A DNA stretch of 64,000 bases from Theropithecus gelada (taxonomy: Eukaryota; Chordata; Mammalia; Primates; Cercopithecidae): positions 59,144,537 to 59,208,536 of the forward strand of contig NC_037681.1 in the NCBI RefSeq assembly GCF_003255815.1, read 5' to 3'. A program made the position numbers and the translations under genes. Below, piece after piece: positions 20,560 through 31,166 of this stretch. Below the pieces are notes generated by a model. The model did not search any database and had not been told where the DNA came from. It saw only the letters and a list, made by a program, of their open reading frames with translations. Position 1 is the stretch's first letter, and each line of letters starts with the position of its first letter.

Positions 20560-20700
20560 CTCCAAGTAGGACTACAAAACAGAGGATTCTGGGGGAAGGA
20601 AGTGACGATCGGCGCAAAGCATGCTGGTCTCAGGCGGGCTCCTCTCAACGGTCCTTCCTCAAAGCGTGGTTGCTGAGTACCCAGTGTTGCAAGGAGTTTT
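20560..20700 (+). promoter_or_regulatory. GEMIN6: Probable GEMIN6 core promoter and first (non-coding) exon region
   Basis: A CpG-bearing, repeat-free block 0.7 kb before the first coding exon. It contains an ETS plus CRE-like element 'ggaagtgacg' (20598-20607), 'ggcgcaaagcatgct' and a pyrimidine initiator-like 'ccttcct'. No TATA box is seen, as usual for a housekeeping gene. The exact transcription start and the first donor site cannot be fixed by eye; CAG|GTACTT near 20727 is one candidate donor. Confidence 0.45.
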
Positions 20701-21393
20701 TTAACCGGTATTTTTCTCGTTTATCAGGTACTTAAACGTTAAGTACCACTTGGTTTTGAGTACAGCCTTAGGTGTCGTGTGGCTGCAGGACAGGACCAGA
20801 AATCTAAGCTCTAGAGCTCTGGCCGGTGCCCCCTCGTTTGTGCATCCTTCAAACAAATTTTAAGGACAGTTGTCATAAATCGGGGTGCCTCTCGATGGCG
20901 GGATCCAGCGGAGACACAGAGCCAGAGAGCGCGTGGGTGGATATCAGGAGAGTTCTCTGCTTCAGTTGAGGAGTGGGACGAAGTCCTTTGGTCGATGGAA
21001 GGAAAAGCAGAGTTGAAGGGTTTGAGCATCATCTGCAGGCCAGAATTAAAGCGATTTGGAATGTGGTTGTGCACCGGAATAGATATGTGCTGGGTGAATT
21101 TCCTGACTGCACCCGCGGCAAATTGGTGTCCCCTCTGCTTTAGGCCGAATTGTACATATTAACTATTTTCCTGAGAAACAAAAATTCTCAAGCAGCCTTT
21201 ACACGTGTTCTTTTCCCCAACTATAGTATGAGTTCCTATCAGTACATGCATTAATAATTAATTGTGTTAAGTAACTTATTACGAACTTGAGGCAAATCAC
21301 AGATGTTCTCTGTCTCTAGGATAGGATGGAGATTAGGGATAAGACATTTGCTTAGGTGGAACATATATTAACCAGCAATGGTGGTTGTTTCAG
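20701..21393 (+). other. Probable GEMIN6 intron 1 (unique sequence)
   Basis: Repeat-free, with scattered CpGs until about 21120. It ends in the acceptor 'ggttgtttcag' before the first coding exon. Confidence 0.4.
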
Positions 21394-21412
21394 ACCTAGA
21401 CAGGTGGCAATC

Positions 21413-21540
21413 ATGAGTGAATGGATGAAGAAAGGCCCCTTAGAATGGCAAGATTACATTTACAAAGAGGTCCGAGTGACAGCCAGTGAGAAGAATGAGT
21501 ATAAAGGATGGGTTTTAACTACAGACCCAGTCTCTGCCAA
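21413..21540 (+). CDS. GEMIN6: GEMIN6 first coding exon (residues 1-42 plus 2 bases)
   Basis: GEMIN6 is a core subunit of the SMN complex, which loads Sm proteins onto spliceosomal snRNAs in the cytoplasm and is found in nuclear gems. It pairs with GEMIN7 through Sm-like folds. This exon encodes the start of the Sm-like domain, MSEWMKKGPLEWQDYIYKEV.. through ..LTTDPVSA. The exon begins at the acceptor AG at 21392-21393; the ATG is at 21413. It ends '..gccaa|gtgagt' with two bases of an Asn codon, completed by the T that opens the next exon (24322). Together the exons give 504 nt, 167 aa plus stop, the known GEMIN6 size. The reading frame is clean and close to human GEMIN6 as I remember it. 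Confidence 0.97.
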
Positions 21541-21654
21541 GTGAGTATGCATCCTACTTCCCTGAAATCTTGACACCCCTTTGTGCTACCTGTATGTTAT
21601 AGACAAACAAAGCAGATAAATGAAAGGCTAATTATTAATACTTTCATCTAAGAA

Positions 21655-21947
21655 TTTTTTGTTTGTTTGAGACAGGGTCTCACTGTCACCCAGGCTGGAA
21701 TGCAGTGGCGAGATCTCAGCTTTCTGTAACCTCTGTCTCGCAGGTTCAAGCGATCGATTCTCCTGCCTCAGCCTCCTGAGTAGCTGGGACTACAGGCATT
21801 CGCCACCACGTCTGATTTTTGTATTTTTTGTAGAGACGGGGTTTTGCCGTGTTGCCCAGGTTGGTCTCAAACTCCTGAGCTCCAAGGATCTGCCCGCCTT
21901 AGCCTCCTAGAGTGCTGGCATTACAGACTGAGTCACTGTACCCAGCC
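21655..21947 (-). repeat. AluS/J
   Basis: In GEMIN6 intron 2. Confidence 0.9.
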
Positions 21948-22058
21948 TACATATGAGAACTTAACTGCCTTTGAATCTAAATGCTGTTCCGACTATAGAT
22001 TACATTATCAGACCAGGCAACTTCATAGAAATGGGGCATAAAAATTATTCTTACCATA

Positions 22059-22085
22059 TATATATACACACACATATATATACAC

Positions 22086-22142
<57 letters not shown>
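22059..22142. repeat. (TA)n/(CA)n/(TG)n/(TA)n compound microsatellite
   Basis: Alternating purine-pyrimidine tract including about 13 tg units, placed at the poly(T) end of an antisense Alu in GEMIN6 intron 2. Confidence 0.95.
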
Positions 22143-22143
<1 letters not shown>

Positions 22144-22772
22144 TTTTTTTTTTGCAGGGGGGGATGAAGTCTCATTCTGTTGCCCAGGCTGGAGTGGTGC
22201 AGTGGTGTGATCTTGGCTCACTGCAACTTCCACCTCCCAGGTTCAAGCGATTCTTGTGCCTCAGCCTCCCGAGTAGCTGGGGTTACACGCATGTGCCAAC
22301 ATGCCCCACTAATTTTTTGTATTTTTAGTAGAAATGGGGTTTCGCGGCTGGGCGCGGTGGCTCAAGCCTGTAATCCCAGCACTTTGGGAGGCCGAGATGG
22401 GCGGATCACGAGGTCAGGAGATCGAGACCATGCTGGCTAACACGGTGAAACCCCGTCTCTACTAAAAAATACAAAAAATTAGCCGGGCGAGGTGGCGGGC
22501 GCCTGTGGTCCCAGCTACTCGGGAGGCTGAGGCGGGAGAATGGCGTGAACCCAGGAGGCGGAGCTTGCAGTGAGCTGAGATCCGGCCACTGCACTCCAGC
22601 CTGGGCGACAGAGCCAGACTCCGTCTCAAAAAAAAAAAAAAAAAAAAAAAAAAAAGAAATGGGGTTTCGCTATGTTGGCCAGGCTGGTCTTGAACTCCTG
22701 ACCTCAGGTGATCTGCCCACCTTGGCCTCCCAAAGTGCTAGGATTATAGGCTTGAGCCACTGTCCCCAGCCT
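22143..22772 (-). repeat. AluS carrying a nested AluYR-type element
   Basis: Host arms at 22143-22345 and 22671-22772; insertion between exact 15-bp copies of 'gaaatggggtttcgc' (22331-22345, 22656-22670). Confidence 0.95.
22346..22655 (+). repeat. AluYR-type (nested)
   Basis: Diagnostic 'gagatccggccactgc'; about 28-A tail. Confidence 0.95.
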
Positions 22773-22845
22773 ATAAGTTTGTTTATATATACTTCACTAT
22801 ATCTCTTAAAAGATAAGGACTTTAAATAAATGTAACCACAAAAAC

Positions 22846-23130
22846 TTTTTTTTTTTGAGATGGAGTCTCGCTGTGTTGCCCAGGCTGGAGTGCAGTGGCA
22901 TGATCTCAGCTCACTGCAACCTCTACCTCCCCGTTTCAAGTGATTCTCCTGCCTCAGCCTCCTAAGTGGCTGGATTACAGGCACATATTTTTAGTACAGA
23001 TGGGGTTTCACCGTGGTAGCCAGGGTGGTCTCCATCTCCTGACGTTGTGATCCTTGTGATCCTGTGATCCGCCCGCCTGACCTCCCAACCAAAGTGTTGG
23101 GATTATAGGCGTGAGCCACCTCACCTGGCC
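22846..23130 (-). repeat. Alu
   Basis: Deleted in the middle; 'tgatcc' repeated three times near 23048-23070. Confidence 0.9.
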
Positions 23131-23425
23131 TTTTTTTTTTTGGAGACAGAGCCTTTTTCTGTCAGCCAGGCTGGAGTTCAATGGCTCCATCTCGGCTCAC
23201 TGCAGTCTCTGCTTCCCGGATTCAAGTGATTCTCCTGCCTCAGCCTCCCGAGTAGCTGTGATTATAGACGTGTGCCACCACACCCAACTAATTTTTGTAT
23301 TTTTAGTAGAGATGGGGTTTCACCATGTTGGCCAAGCTGGTCTTGAACTCCTGACCTCAAGTGATTTACCCGTCTTGTCCTCCCAAAGTGCTGGGATTAC
23401 AGGTGTGAGCCACTGTGCCCAGCCT
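23131..23425 (-). repeat. AluS
   Basis: Directly abuts the previous Alu. Confidence 0.92.
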
Positions 23426-23467
23426 AGTTATTGTTTTTTTAACTCTAAAAGTTAAGTCTACCCTGCC

Positions 23468-23770
23468 TTTTTTTTTTTTTTTTTTTGGAGACGGAGTCTC
23501 GCTCTGTTGCCCAGGCTGGAGTGCAGTGGCCGGATCTCAGCTCACTGCAAGCTCCGCCCCCCGGGTTTACGCCATCCTCCTGCCTCAGCCTCCCGAGTAG
23601 CTGGGACTACAGGCGCCCGCCACCTCGCCCGGCTAGTTTTTTTGTATTTTTTAGTAGAGACGGGGTTTCACCGTGTTAGCCAGGATGGTCTCGATCTCCT
23701 GACCTCGTGATCCGCCCGTCTCGGCCTCCCAAAGTGCTGGGATTACAGGCTTGAGCCACCGCGCCCGGCC
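23468..23770 (-). repeat. AluYR-type
   Basis: Diagnostic 'gtggccggatctcagc'; opposite in orientation to the copy at 22346. Confidence 0.94.
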
Positions 23771-24070
23771 TTTTTTTTTTTTTTTCCCCAAGATGGAGTC
23801 GTGCTCTGTTGCCCAAGCTGAAGTACAGTGTCGTGACCTCGGCTCACTATAACCTCCGCCTCCCAGGTTCAAGCAATTCTCTGCCTCAGCCTCCCAAGTA
23901 GCTGGGATTACAGGTGCCTGCCATCACGCCGGGCTAATATTCGTATTTTTTGTAGAGATTGGGTTTCACCATCTTGGCCAGAGACTGGTCTTGAACTCCT
24001 GACCTCATGATCCACCTGCCTCGGCCTCCCAAAGTGCTGGGATTACAGGTGTGAGCCACCACGCCTAGCT
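23771..24070 (-). repeat. AluS
   Basis: Outer duplication 'ctgcctt' shared with the previous element. Confidence 0.92.
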
Positions 24071-24321
24071 ATCCTGCCTTCTTTTCTAATACACATTTAA
24101 GGCATTCATAACTCTTGTTTAGTCCTTTAATTGTATCCCACAATGATTGGCTGTAGGCTAGGCAAAAAGTTTACATATTTAGAATCCTTAGTGAATATTT
24201 GTTGAATAAATGGAAGCATTCGTTGGTGACAGGATTCATTTCAAACAGAGTAGAGTGTCATCTATTATTTTAGTGACCTACTTGGGTTGATGATGCCTCT
24301 GAACTTACTTTTCCTCCAAAG

Positions 24322-24697
24322 TATCGTCCTTGTGAACTTCCTTGAAGATGGCAGCATGTCTGTGACCGGAATTATGGGACATGCTGTGCAGACTGTTGAA
24401 ACTGTGAATGAAGGGGACCATAGAGTGAGGGAGAAGCTGATACATTTGTTCACGTCTGGAGACTGCAAAGCGTACAGCCCAGAGGATCTGGAAGAGAGAA
24501 AGAACAGCTTAAAGAAATGGCTTGAGAAGAACCACATCCCCATCACTGAACAGGGAGATTCTCCAAGGACTCTCTGTGTGGCTGGGGTCCTGACTATCGA
24601 CCCACCATATGGTCCAGAAAATTGCAGCAGCTCTAATGAGATTATTCTGTCTCGTGTTCAGGATCTTATTGAAGGACATCTTACAGCTTCCCAATGA
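24322..24697 (+). CDS. GEMIN6: GEMIN6 last coding exon (residues 43-167)
   Basis: It continues the Sm-like fold (NIVLVNFLEDGSMSVTGIMGHAVQTVE, roughly residues 43-70) and then the C-terminal region (YSPEDLEERKNSLKKWLEKNHIPI... to SRVQDLIEGHLTASQ). The acceptor is 'ttcctccaaag|t' and the stop TGA is at 24695-24697. No lesion is seen. The intron before it (21541-24321) carries at least seven Alus, including two AluYR-type copies in opposite orientation. No AATAAA is present between the stop and the AluYR-type insertion that begins at 24845. Confidence 0.97.
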
Positions 24698-24844
24698 GAG
24701 GCCAGGAAGTGTGAACATACTGATAGAAAAAGACTATTTTTTATCCCTCATAAAATGTTTTGAATGTTAAGTTCATCATCTGATTGTAGGACTTTAAAGG
24801 TACATGACTCTGTGTGTGTGTGTGTGTGTGTGTGTAATTCTTTG
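24698..24844 (+). other. GEMIN6: GEMIN6 proximal 3'UTR
   Basis: Only a variant hexamer (CATAAA near 24754) and a (TG)n run (24811-24834) precede the AluYR-type element. Canonical AATAAA occurs later, at 25264-25269 and 25779-25784. Confidence 0.45.
24811..24834. repeat. (TG)n microsatellite
   Basis: Twelve tg units in the GEMIN6 3'UTR region. Part of the run was copied as the target duplication of the following Alu (again at about 25162-25172). Confidence 0.9.
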
Positions 24845-25161
24845 TTTTTTTTTTATTTTATTTTATTTTTTTTTTTTTGAGACGGAGTCTCGCTCTATCT
24901 CCCGGGCTGGAGTGCAGTGGCCTGATCTCAGCTCACTGCAAGCTCCGCCTCCCGGGTTGAAGCCATTCTCCTGCCTCAGCCTCCCGAGTAGCTGGGACTA
25001 CGGGCGCCCGCCACCTCGCCCGGCTGGTTTTTTGTATTTTTTTAGTAGATACGGGGTTTCACCGGGTTAGCCAGGATGGTCTCGATCTCCTGACTTCGTG
25101 ATCCGCCCGTCTCGGCCTCCCAAAGTGCTGGGATTACAGGCTTGAGCCACCGCGCCCGGCC
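24845..25161 (-). repeat. AluYR-type in the GEMIN6 3' region
   Basis: Duplication 'tgtgtgtgtaattctttgt' on both sides. Confidence 0.94.
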
Positions 25162-25263
25162 ATGTGTGTGTAATTCTTTGTTTTGGTAAAATCAAAGGAG
25201 CGGGTTATAAGTGCTAATTTCCTTGGGAAATTAATGAACTAGGGCAAGGATAGCATCCCATGC

Positions 25264-25269
25264 AATAAA
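25264..25269 (+). terminator. GEMIN6: Candidate GEMIN6 polyadenylation signal
   Basis: First canonical AATAAA downstream of the stop, behind an AluYR-type insertion. A second one lies at 25779-25784. Usage is unknown. Confidence 0.3.
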
Positions 25270-25308
25270 ATTAGCACAGGGACTTCAGAATTGTATGGGT
25301 CTTTTCTT

Positions 25309-25500
25309 TTTTCTTTTTTTTGAGATGGAGTTTCGCTCTGTCGCCAGGCTGGAGTGCAGTGGCGCGATCTCGGCTCACTGCAACCTCTGCCTCCCAGGTT
25401 CAAGCAATTCCCCTGCCGCAGCCTCTGAGTAGCTGGGATTACAGGCGCCCGCCACCACGCCTGGCTAATTTTTTGTATGTTAGTAGAGACAGGGTTTCAC
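25309..25500 (-). repeat. 5'-truncated Alu
   Basis: Perfect 18-bp duplication starting 'ttgtatgggtctttt' (25291-25308, 25501-25518). Confidence 0.93.
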
Positions 25501-25809
25501 TTGTATGGGTCTTTTCTTGTGATGGGGTTATACCCCATTTTTGTTAGGCAAGGAAAGCATTTGGAAAAAAATGTAACATGTTAGATTCAATATAAAATAT
25601 TATGGTAAGATCATGGTCTTGTTAAGTCTCTTCACTATATGTGTCTGTTTTTAAAATATTTGTCTTTTATTTTTTAATTTTTAATTTTTTTTTAGAATTT
25701 GTCTTTTGGTGTCATGATGAAATAGTTTTTGAATCAAGACTGCCCTTTTTTGGTTGAAACTTGAAAGTTTTGACTACTAATAAAATGTAAGCCTTAACTT
25801 TCAAAGCCT
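25501..25809. other. Unique A/T-rich sequence downstream of GEMIN6
   Basis: Contains AATAAA at 25779-25784. No exon seen. Confidence 0.4.
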
Positions 25810-26118
25810 TATTTATTTATTTATTTATTTATTTTGAGGTGGAGTCTTGCTCTGTTACCCAGGCTGAAGTGCAGTGGCGTGATCTCTACTCACTGCAACC
25901 TCCATCTCCCGGGTTCACGTGATTCTCTTGCCTCGGCCTCCTGATTAGCTGGGATTACAGGCGCATGCCACCATGCCTGGCTAACTTTTTTGTGTTTTTA
26001 GTAGAGACAGGGTTTCACAATGTTGGTCAGGCTGGTTTTGAACTCCTGGCCTCAAGTGATCCACCCGCCTTGGCCTCCCAAAGTGCTAGGATTACAGGCC
26101 TGAGCCACCCCGCCCAGC
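25810..26118 (-). repeat. AluS
   Basis: (TTTA)n tail; duplication 'actttcaaa.cctt'. Confidence 0.92.
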
Positions 26119-26413
26119 TGACTTTCAAAACCTTTGAAGTGACCATTACCTGATAATAGTTCTGAGAAAAAAGGTTAAAGTGACAAGATATTTTGCTGCT
26201 GAACTCAATCCAGTTATTTTGCCTACTAGATTCAACTCAGTCTTCAGACTTACAATGCTTTCTGCCTATAGTCTCCATTCTCTGGTTCAAGCTTTACTGA
26301 GGAAAGAGAATGCAGGAAGCATACTTCACCTACACTTAACCCTACCCCCTTGAAAGCCAGTGAGAGGCCAGGACTCTCTACGGAGGTTCTGGATTAGAAA
26401 GGTACCTGTTACA
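26119..26413. other. Unique sequence, no feature seen
   Basis: No repeat family or exon recognised. Confidence 0.45.
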
Positions 26414-26713
26414 GGCCAGGTGCGGTGGCTCACGCCTGTAATCCCAGCACTTTGGGAGGCTGAGGCAGGTGGATCACCTGAAGTCGGGAGTTTGAGACCA
26501 GCCTGACCAACATGGAGAAACTCTGTCTCTACTAAAAATACAAAATTAGCCGGGTGTGGTGACACATGCCTGTAATCCCAGCTATTCGGGAGGCTGAGGT
26601 AGGAGAATCGCTTGAACCCAGGAGGCAGAGGTTGTGGTAAGCTGAGATCACCTCATTGCACTCCAGCCTGGGCAACAAGAGTGAAACTTCGTCTCAAAGG
26701 AAAAAAAAAAAAA
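26414..26713 (+). repeat. AluS
   Basis: Duplication 'aggtacctgtta'. Confidence 0.92.
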
Positions 26714-26728
26714 GGTACCTGTTATATA

Positions 26729-27039
26729 GGCTGGGTGCTGTGGCTCATGCCCGTAATTCTAGCACTTTGGGAGGCCAAGAGTGTGGATCTTGAGGTCAAG
26801 AGATAGAGACCATCCTGGCCAACATGTTGAAACCCTGTCTCTACTAAAAACACAAAAATTAGCTGTTTGTGGTGTTGCGCACCTGTTAAGCCCAGCTACT
26901 CAGGAGGCTGAGGCAGGAGAATCACCTGAACCCAGGAGACAGAGGTTGCAGTGAGCCGAGCTCGCAGCACTGCACTCCAGCCTGGGCAACACAGTGAGAG
27001 TCCATCTCAAAAGAAAAAAAAAGAAAAAACGAAAGAAAA
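26729..27039 (+). repeat. AluS
   Basis: Inserted next to the previous copy; flank 'agtacccatta' is similar. Confidence 0.92.
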
Positions 27040-27124
27040 GTACCCATTACTTTGGGAGTCTTTTCAGGTGCATGTCTAGAATGGCCCCAAAGTTTCCACA
27101 TCAGATTAGAACTTTGAGCTTCTG

Positions 27125-27535
27125 ACTCCCTAGGACAGGAGTCTGCAAACTGTGGGCTCTGGCCAAATTCTGCCTGCTGCCAATATTTGTTAATAAAAAT
27201 TTATGGCCAGGCACGGTGCCTCACGCCTGTAATCTCAGCACTTTGGGAGGCTGAGGCAGGTGGATCACAAGGTCAGAAGTTCAAGACCAGCCTAGCCAAT
27301 ATGGTGAAACCCCATCTCTACTAAAAATATAAAAAATTAGCCAGGTGTGGTGGCACGCACCTGTAGTCCCAGCTACTCAGGAGGCTGAGGCAGGAAAATC
27401 ACTTGAACCCAGGAGATGGAGGTTGCGGTGAGCCAAGATCATGCCACTGCATTCCAGCCTGGGCGACAGAGCGAGACTCCATCTCAAAAAAAAAAAAAAT
27501 TATTGGAACACAGCGTTACCTATTGAATTACAGTT
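27125..27535. repeat. Old DNA-transposon-type repeat split by an Alu
   Basis: 'gtctgcaaactgtgggctct..ggccaaattctgcc' before the Alu (27205-27499) and 'attggaacacagcg' after it match a common mammalian hAT-type short element. The subfamily is not named. Confidence 0.45.
27205..27499 (+). repeat. AluS
   Basis: Splits an old DNA-transposon relic. Confidence 0.92.
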
Positions 27536-27559
27536 TTCTGGTTTTTTGTGGAGTTTTTG

Positions 27560-27854
27560 TTTTGGTTTTTGAGACAGCGTTTCACTCTTGTTCCCCAGGC
27601 TGGAGTGCAATAGTACAGTCTTGGCTCGCCACAACCTGTGCCTCCTGGGTTCAAGTGATTCTCCTGCCTCAGCCTCTCAAGTAGCTGGGATTACAGGCAT
27701 GCGCTACCGCACCCCACTAATTTTGTATTTTTTTAGTAGAGATGGTGTTTCTCCATGGTGGTCAGGCTGGTCTCAAACTCCTGACCTCAGGTGATCCATC
27801 CGCCTCAGCCTCCCAAAGTGCTGGGATTACAGGTATAAGCCACCACGCCCCGCT
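27560..27854 (-). repeat. AluS
   Basis: Complete. Confidence 0.92.
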
Positions 27855-27859
27855 GTTTT

Positions 27860-28160
27860 TTGTGTTTTTTTTTTTTTTTTTGAGACAGTCTTGCTCTGTC
27901 ATTCAGGCTGGAGTGCAGTGGCATGATCTCGGCTCACTGCAACCTCTGCCTCCTGAGTTCAAGCCATTCTCCTGCCTCAGCCTCCCCAGTAGCTGGGATT
28001 ATCAGGCACTTATCACCATGCCCAGCTAATGTTTGTATTTTCTGTAGAGACGGGTTTCACCATGTTGACCAGGCTGGTCTCGAACTCCTGACCTCATGAT
28101 CTGCCTGCCGTGGCCTCCCAAAGTGCTGGAATTACAGGCATGAGAGCCTCTGTGCCCAGC
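27860..28160 (-). repeat. AluS
   Basis: Second of three antisense Alu units in a row. Confidence 0.92.
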
Positions 28161-28293
28161 TTTTTTTTTTTTTTTTTTTTTCAAAGAGGGTCTTGATATG
28201 TTGCCCAGGCTTGTCTTCAACTCCTGGGCTCAAGTGATCCACCTTGGCCTCCCAAAGTGCTGGGATTATAGGTGTGAGCTACCACATCCAGCT
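28161..28293 (-). repeat. Alu monomer
   Basis: Single left-arm unit with a 21-T tail. Confidence 0.85.
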
Positions 28294-28310
28294 GTAAGAA
28301 ATATTTTAAA

Positions 28311-28558
28311 ATATTTAGGCTTCAGGGCCTTTGAATACAGGCCCTGATAACATAGCTATTTGCCTGCATAGTTGTCTAATAACAAGATGGTATAGCCCAG
28401 TGCTTCTTGCACTTTAGCAAATATCAGAATCAGCAAATATTTAGGCTTCAGGGCCTTTGAATACAGTCTGATAACACAGCTATTTTCCTGCATAGTTGTC
28501 TAATAACAAGTTGGTATAGCGCAGTGCTTCCTGCACTTTGGTAAGCATCAGAATCAGC
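28311..28558. repeat. 126-bp tandem duplication
   Basis: Copy 1 (28311-28436) and copy 2 (from 28437) both begin 'atatttaggcttcagggcct' and stay about 90% alike through 'catcagaatcag'. Each ends in the first 35 bp of a MER5A-like end. Confidence 0.9.
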
Positions 28559-28702
28559 TGTAGGGCTTTTCAAAACAGATTGCTGGACCCTCCTCCCAAT
28601 AGATTCTGATTCAGTAGTTCTAGTTGGGACCCAGGAATTTGCATTTCCAGCAAACTCCCAGATAATGATGTTACCATTCCCAGACCACACTTGCAGAAGC
28701 AG
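28522..28702 (-). repeat. MER5A-like hAT-Charlie element
   Basis: Reverse complement of the MER5A pattern: 'catcagaatcag', 'cagattgctggaccc', 'tctgattcagtag', 'gaatttgcatttc' and a decayed terminal inverted repeat. Confidence 0.75.
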
Positions 28703-28705
28703 TTC

Positions 28706-28927
28706 AGAAACTTTAGGGGAACAGAAAGTTCCTCCCTGGCAACTTCAAAGTTCCATGATCCTGAAAGCAAAATTTAGCACACATAGCCTTTCTCCTAGTC
28801 ACTAAGACTCTCCTGTTCAAACCCTGGGATGTCTTCAGAAAGCAAATAGAAGGGGAATATGAACAAACTGAAGTCAGCATGGAAATGATTCTGAGAAGAT
28901 GAGGGAGGCCTTTGAAAAGGAAGAAGC
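28706..28927. other. Unique sequence, no feature seen
   Basis: No feature recognised. Confidence 0.4.
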
Positions 28928-29213
28928 CAGCCAGGCATAGTGGCTCACGCCTGTAATCCCAGCACTTTGGGAGGCCAAGGCGGGCCGATCACTTGAGGCT
29001 AGGATTCGCGACCAGTCTGGGCAATATGGTGAAACCCTGTATCTACTAAAAAAATTAGCTGGGTGTGGTCGTATGCGTCTATAATCCCAGCTACTCATGA
29101 GGCTGAGGCACTCGCTTGAATCTGGGAGGCAGAGGTTGTAGTGAGCCGAGATTGTACGCACTCCAGCCTGGGCAACAGAACGAGACTCTGTCTCAAAAAA
29201 AAGAAACAAAAAA
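28928..29213 (+). repeat. Alu
   Basis: Two small deletions. Confidence 0.9.
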
Positions 29214-29871
29214 CCATGTAGGAAATAATCCACAGCATCAATTGGACTTGATCTTGGCTCAGGGACCAGGCCTGGTGCCTTGATATTGGTAGATTTATTT
29301 GCCATCAAACTAATGAGCTGGGGACATTGACTGTTTCCTGGCAACTGAGTCCCCTGATTGTGTAAACAATTTGCCTGCAAACAAAACCTGAGTGCTTGAA
29401 AGGGTAAGTGATCCTGATCTGCCATAGCAACCTTCATGCTTAGGGAGTTTCCCTAGCTAGTTCCTCAGCTAAGAGTCTCCCCAGGAGTTTCACTCACCTG
29501 TTTCTAGTTCCTCCTTTGGGCTGTCAGCACCTGTGATTCCAGATTCCCTAGAGGGAGATTCCTCCCCAAAGCTGGCTCCATTTACTGCCAGTTCTGGGTG
29601 GTAGCCAGGGCAGTCTTTGAACACATTATCAAGAATACTTTTTAAAATAAAAGGCTGTTTCAACTTCCACAGTGTATTTTTTGTCTCCTTGGAAGCAAAG
29701 TTTCCAATCTTTGCACTGATTTCTCACCATCCCCTTTTCATCTGATTTCCTAAATCCACTTTTTTCTTCTAAAGATACTGAAGTTGATTTTTCCATGCAC
29801 TTTTTTTTTAAGTGGCATTTAAAACATTCAATCAATTGTTTTAATTTGCTGAGAATTGATAAAAATTTCAC
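29214..29871. other. Unique sequence, about 650 bp
   Basis: An antisense frame (29629-29862, '..MEKSTSVSLEEKSGFRKSDEK..') is open in non-Alu sequence, but I recognise no family. No splice or polyadenylation context supports it as an exon. Confidence 0.35.
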
Positions 29872-29902
<31 letters not shown>

Positions 29903-30172
29903 GTCAATGTCTTGCTCTGTCACCCAGGCTGGAGTGCAGTGGCACGATCTTGGCTCACTGTGATCTCTGCCTTCTAGGTTCAAGTGATCCTCCTGCCTCA
30001 GCCTCCTGAGTACCTGGGAGTACAGGCCTGGACCACCATGCCCAGCTAATTTTTTGTGTTTTTAGTAGAGACGGGGTTTCACCAAGTTGGCTAGGGTGGT
30101 CTAAAACTCTGGATCCACCCACCTCGGCCTCCCAAAGTTCTGGGGTTACAGGCGTGAGCCACCACACCCGGC
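29872..30172 (-). repeat. AluS
   Basis: 27-T tail. Confidence 0.92.
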
Positions 30173-30319
30173 ACCCATTAAGTGTTTTTTCAAGCAAAAA
30201 TAAAATTATTCCAATACCCATACATGTTTTTCGCTTTAGCACATTACTTTATAATCCTTTAAAGACTTTTAGGTAATTGTAATCAATGTATATACTTTTT
30301 TCTTTGTTTCTGTAGTCTT

Positions 30320-30613
30320 TATTTTTTTGAGATGGAGTTTTGCTCTTGTTGCCCAGGCTGGAGTGCAATGGTGCGATCCCGGCTTACCACAACCTCCACC
30401 TCCCGGGTTCAAGCGATTCTCCTGTCTCAGCCTCCCGAGTAGTTGGAATTACAGGCATGCGCCACCACGCCCGGCTAAGTTTTGTATTTTTTTAGTACAG
30501 ATGGGGTTTCTCCATGTAGGTCAGACTGGTCTTAAACTCTTCATTTCTGGTGATCCGACTGCCTCGACCTCCCAAAGTACTGGGATTACAGGTGCGAGCC
30601 ACTGCACCCAGCC
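30320..30613 (-). repeat. AluS
   Basis: Complete. Confidence 0.92.
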
Positions 30614-30674
30614 CATATATTTTTAAATAAAATTGTGATTACTTAGACTTTACTGACTTTTTTATTTTTAATTA

Positions 30675-30939
30675 ATTAATTTTTGATACAGGGTCTGGCT
30701 CTGTCACAGGCGTTGGAGTGTAATGGCAAAATCATAGGTCACTGCCGCCTTGACCGCCTAGGTTCAAGCAATCCCGCCTCCAGGTGCAGTCCACCACATG
30801 GGGCTAATTATTATTATTATTATTTTTGTAGTAAAGAGGAGGTCTGGTTGTGCTGCCCAACCTGGGCTCAAATGACCCTCCCTCCTCAACCTCCCAAAGT
30901 GCTGGGATTATAGGCTTGAGGCACTAACCGCACCCAGCC
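30675..30939 (-). repeat. AluJ-like
   Basis: Strongly diverged. Confidence 0.8.
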
Positions 30940-31166
30940 TGTGTTTTTGGTGACAGCCATTCTAGTTAGGTTGTGAAGCAGTATCTCCTTGTGGTTTTGT
31001 TTTGCATTTCCCTAGTGACTAAGGATATTGAGCATCTTTTCATGCGCATGTTAAACTATTTGTTTTTCTTCTTTGGTGAAACGTTTATTGAGATATTTTG
31101 CCCTTTAAAAATTTTTTTTGCAACTTCTTCCAGGAAGGCACTCATTTTTAAAATTGGGTATTTATT
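30940..31166 (+). repeat. L1 3'-end remnant
   Basis: 'agccattctagttaggttgt', 'gtatctccttgtggttttg' and 'catttccctagtgac' are the usual L1 3' region phrases. Confidence 0.7.

Noticed and set aside
29629..29907. 92-codon antisense frame beginning in a poly(T) run
   Set aside because: Its start lies in an Alu tail (poly-Lys) and the remainder matches nothing I know.
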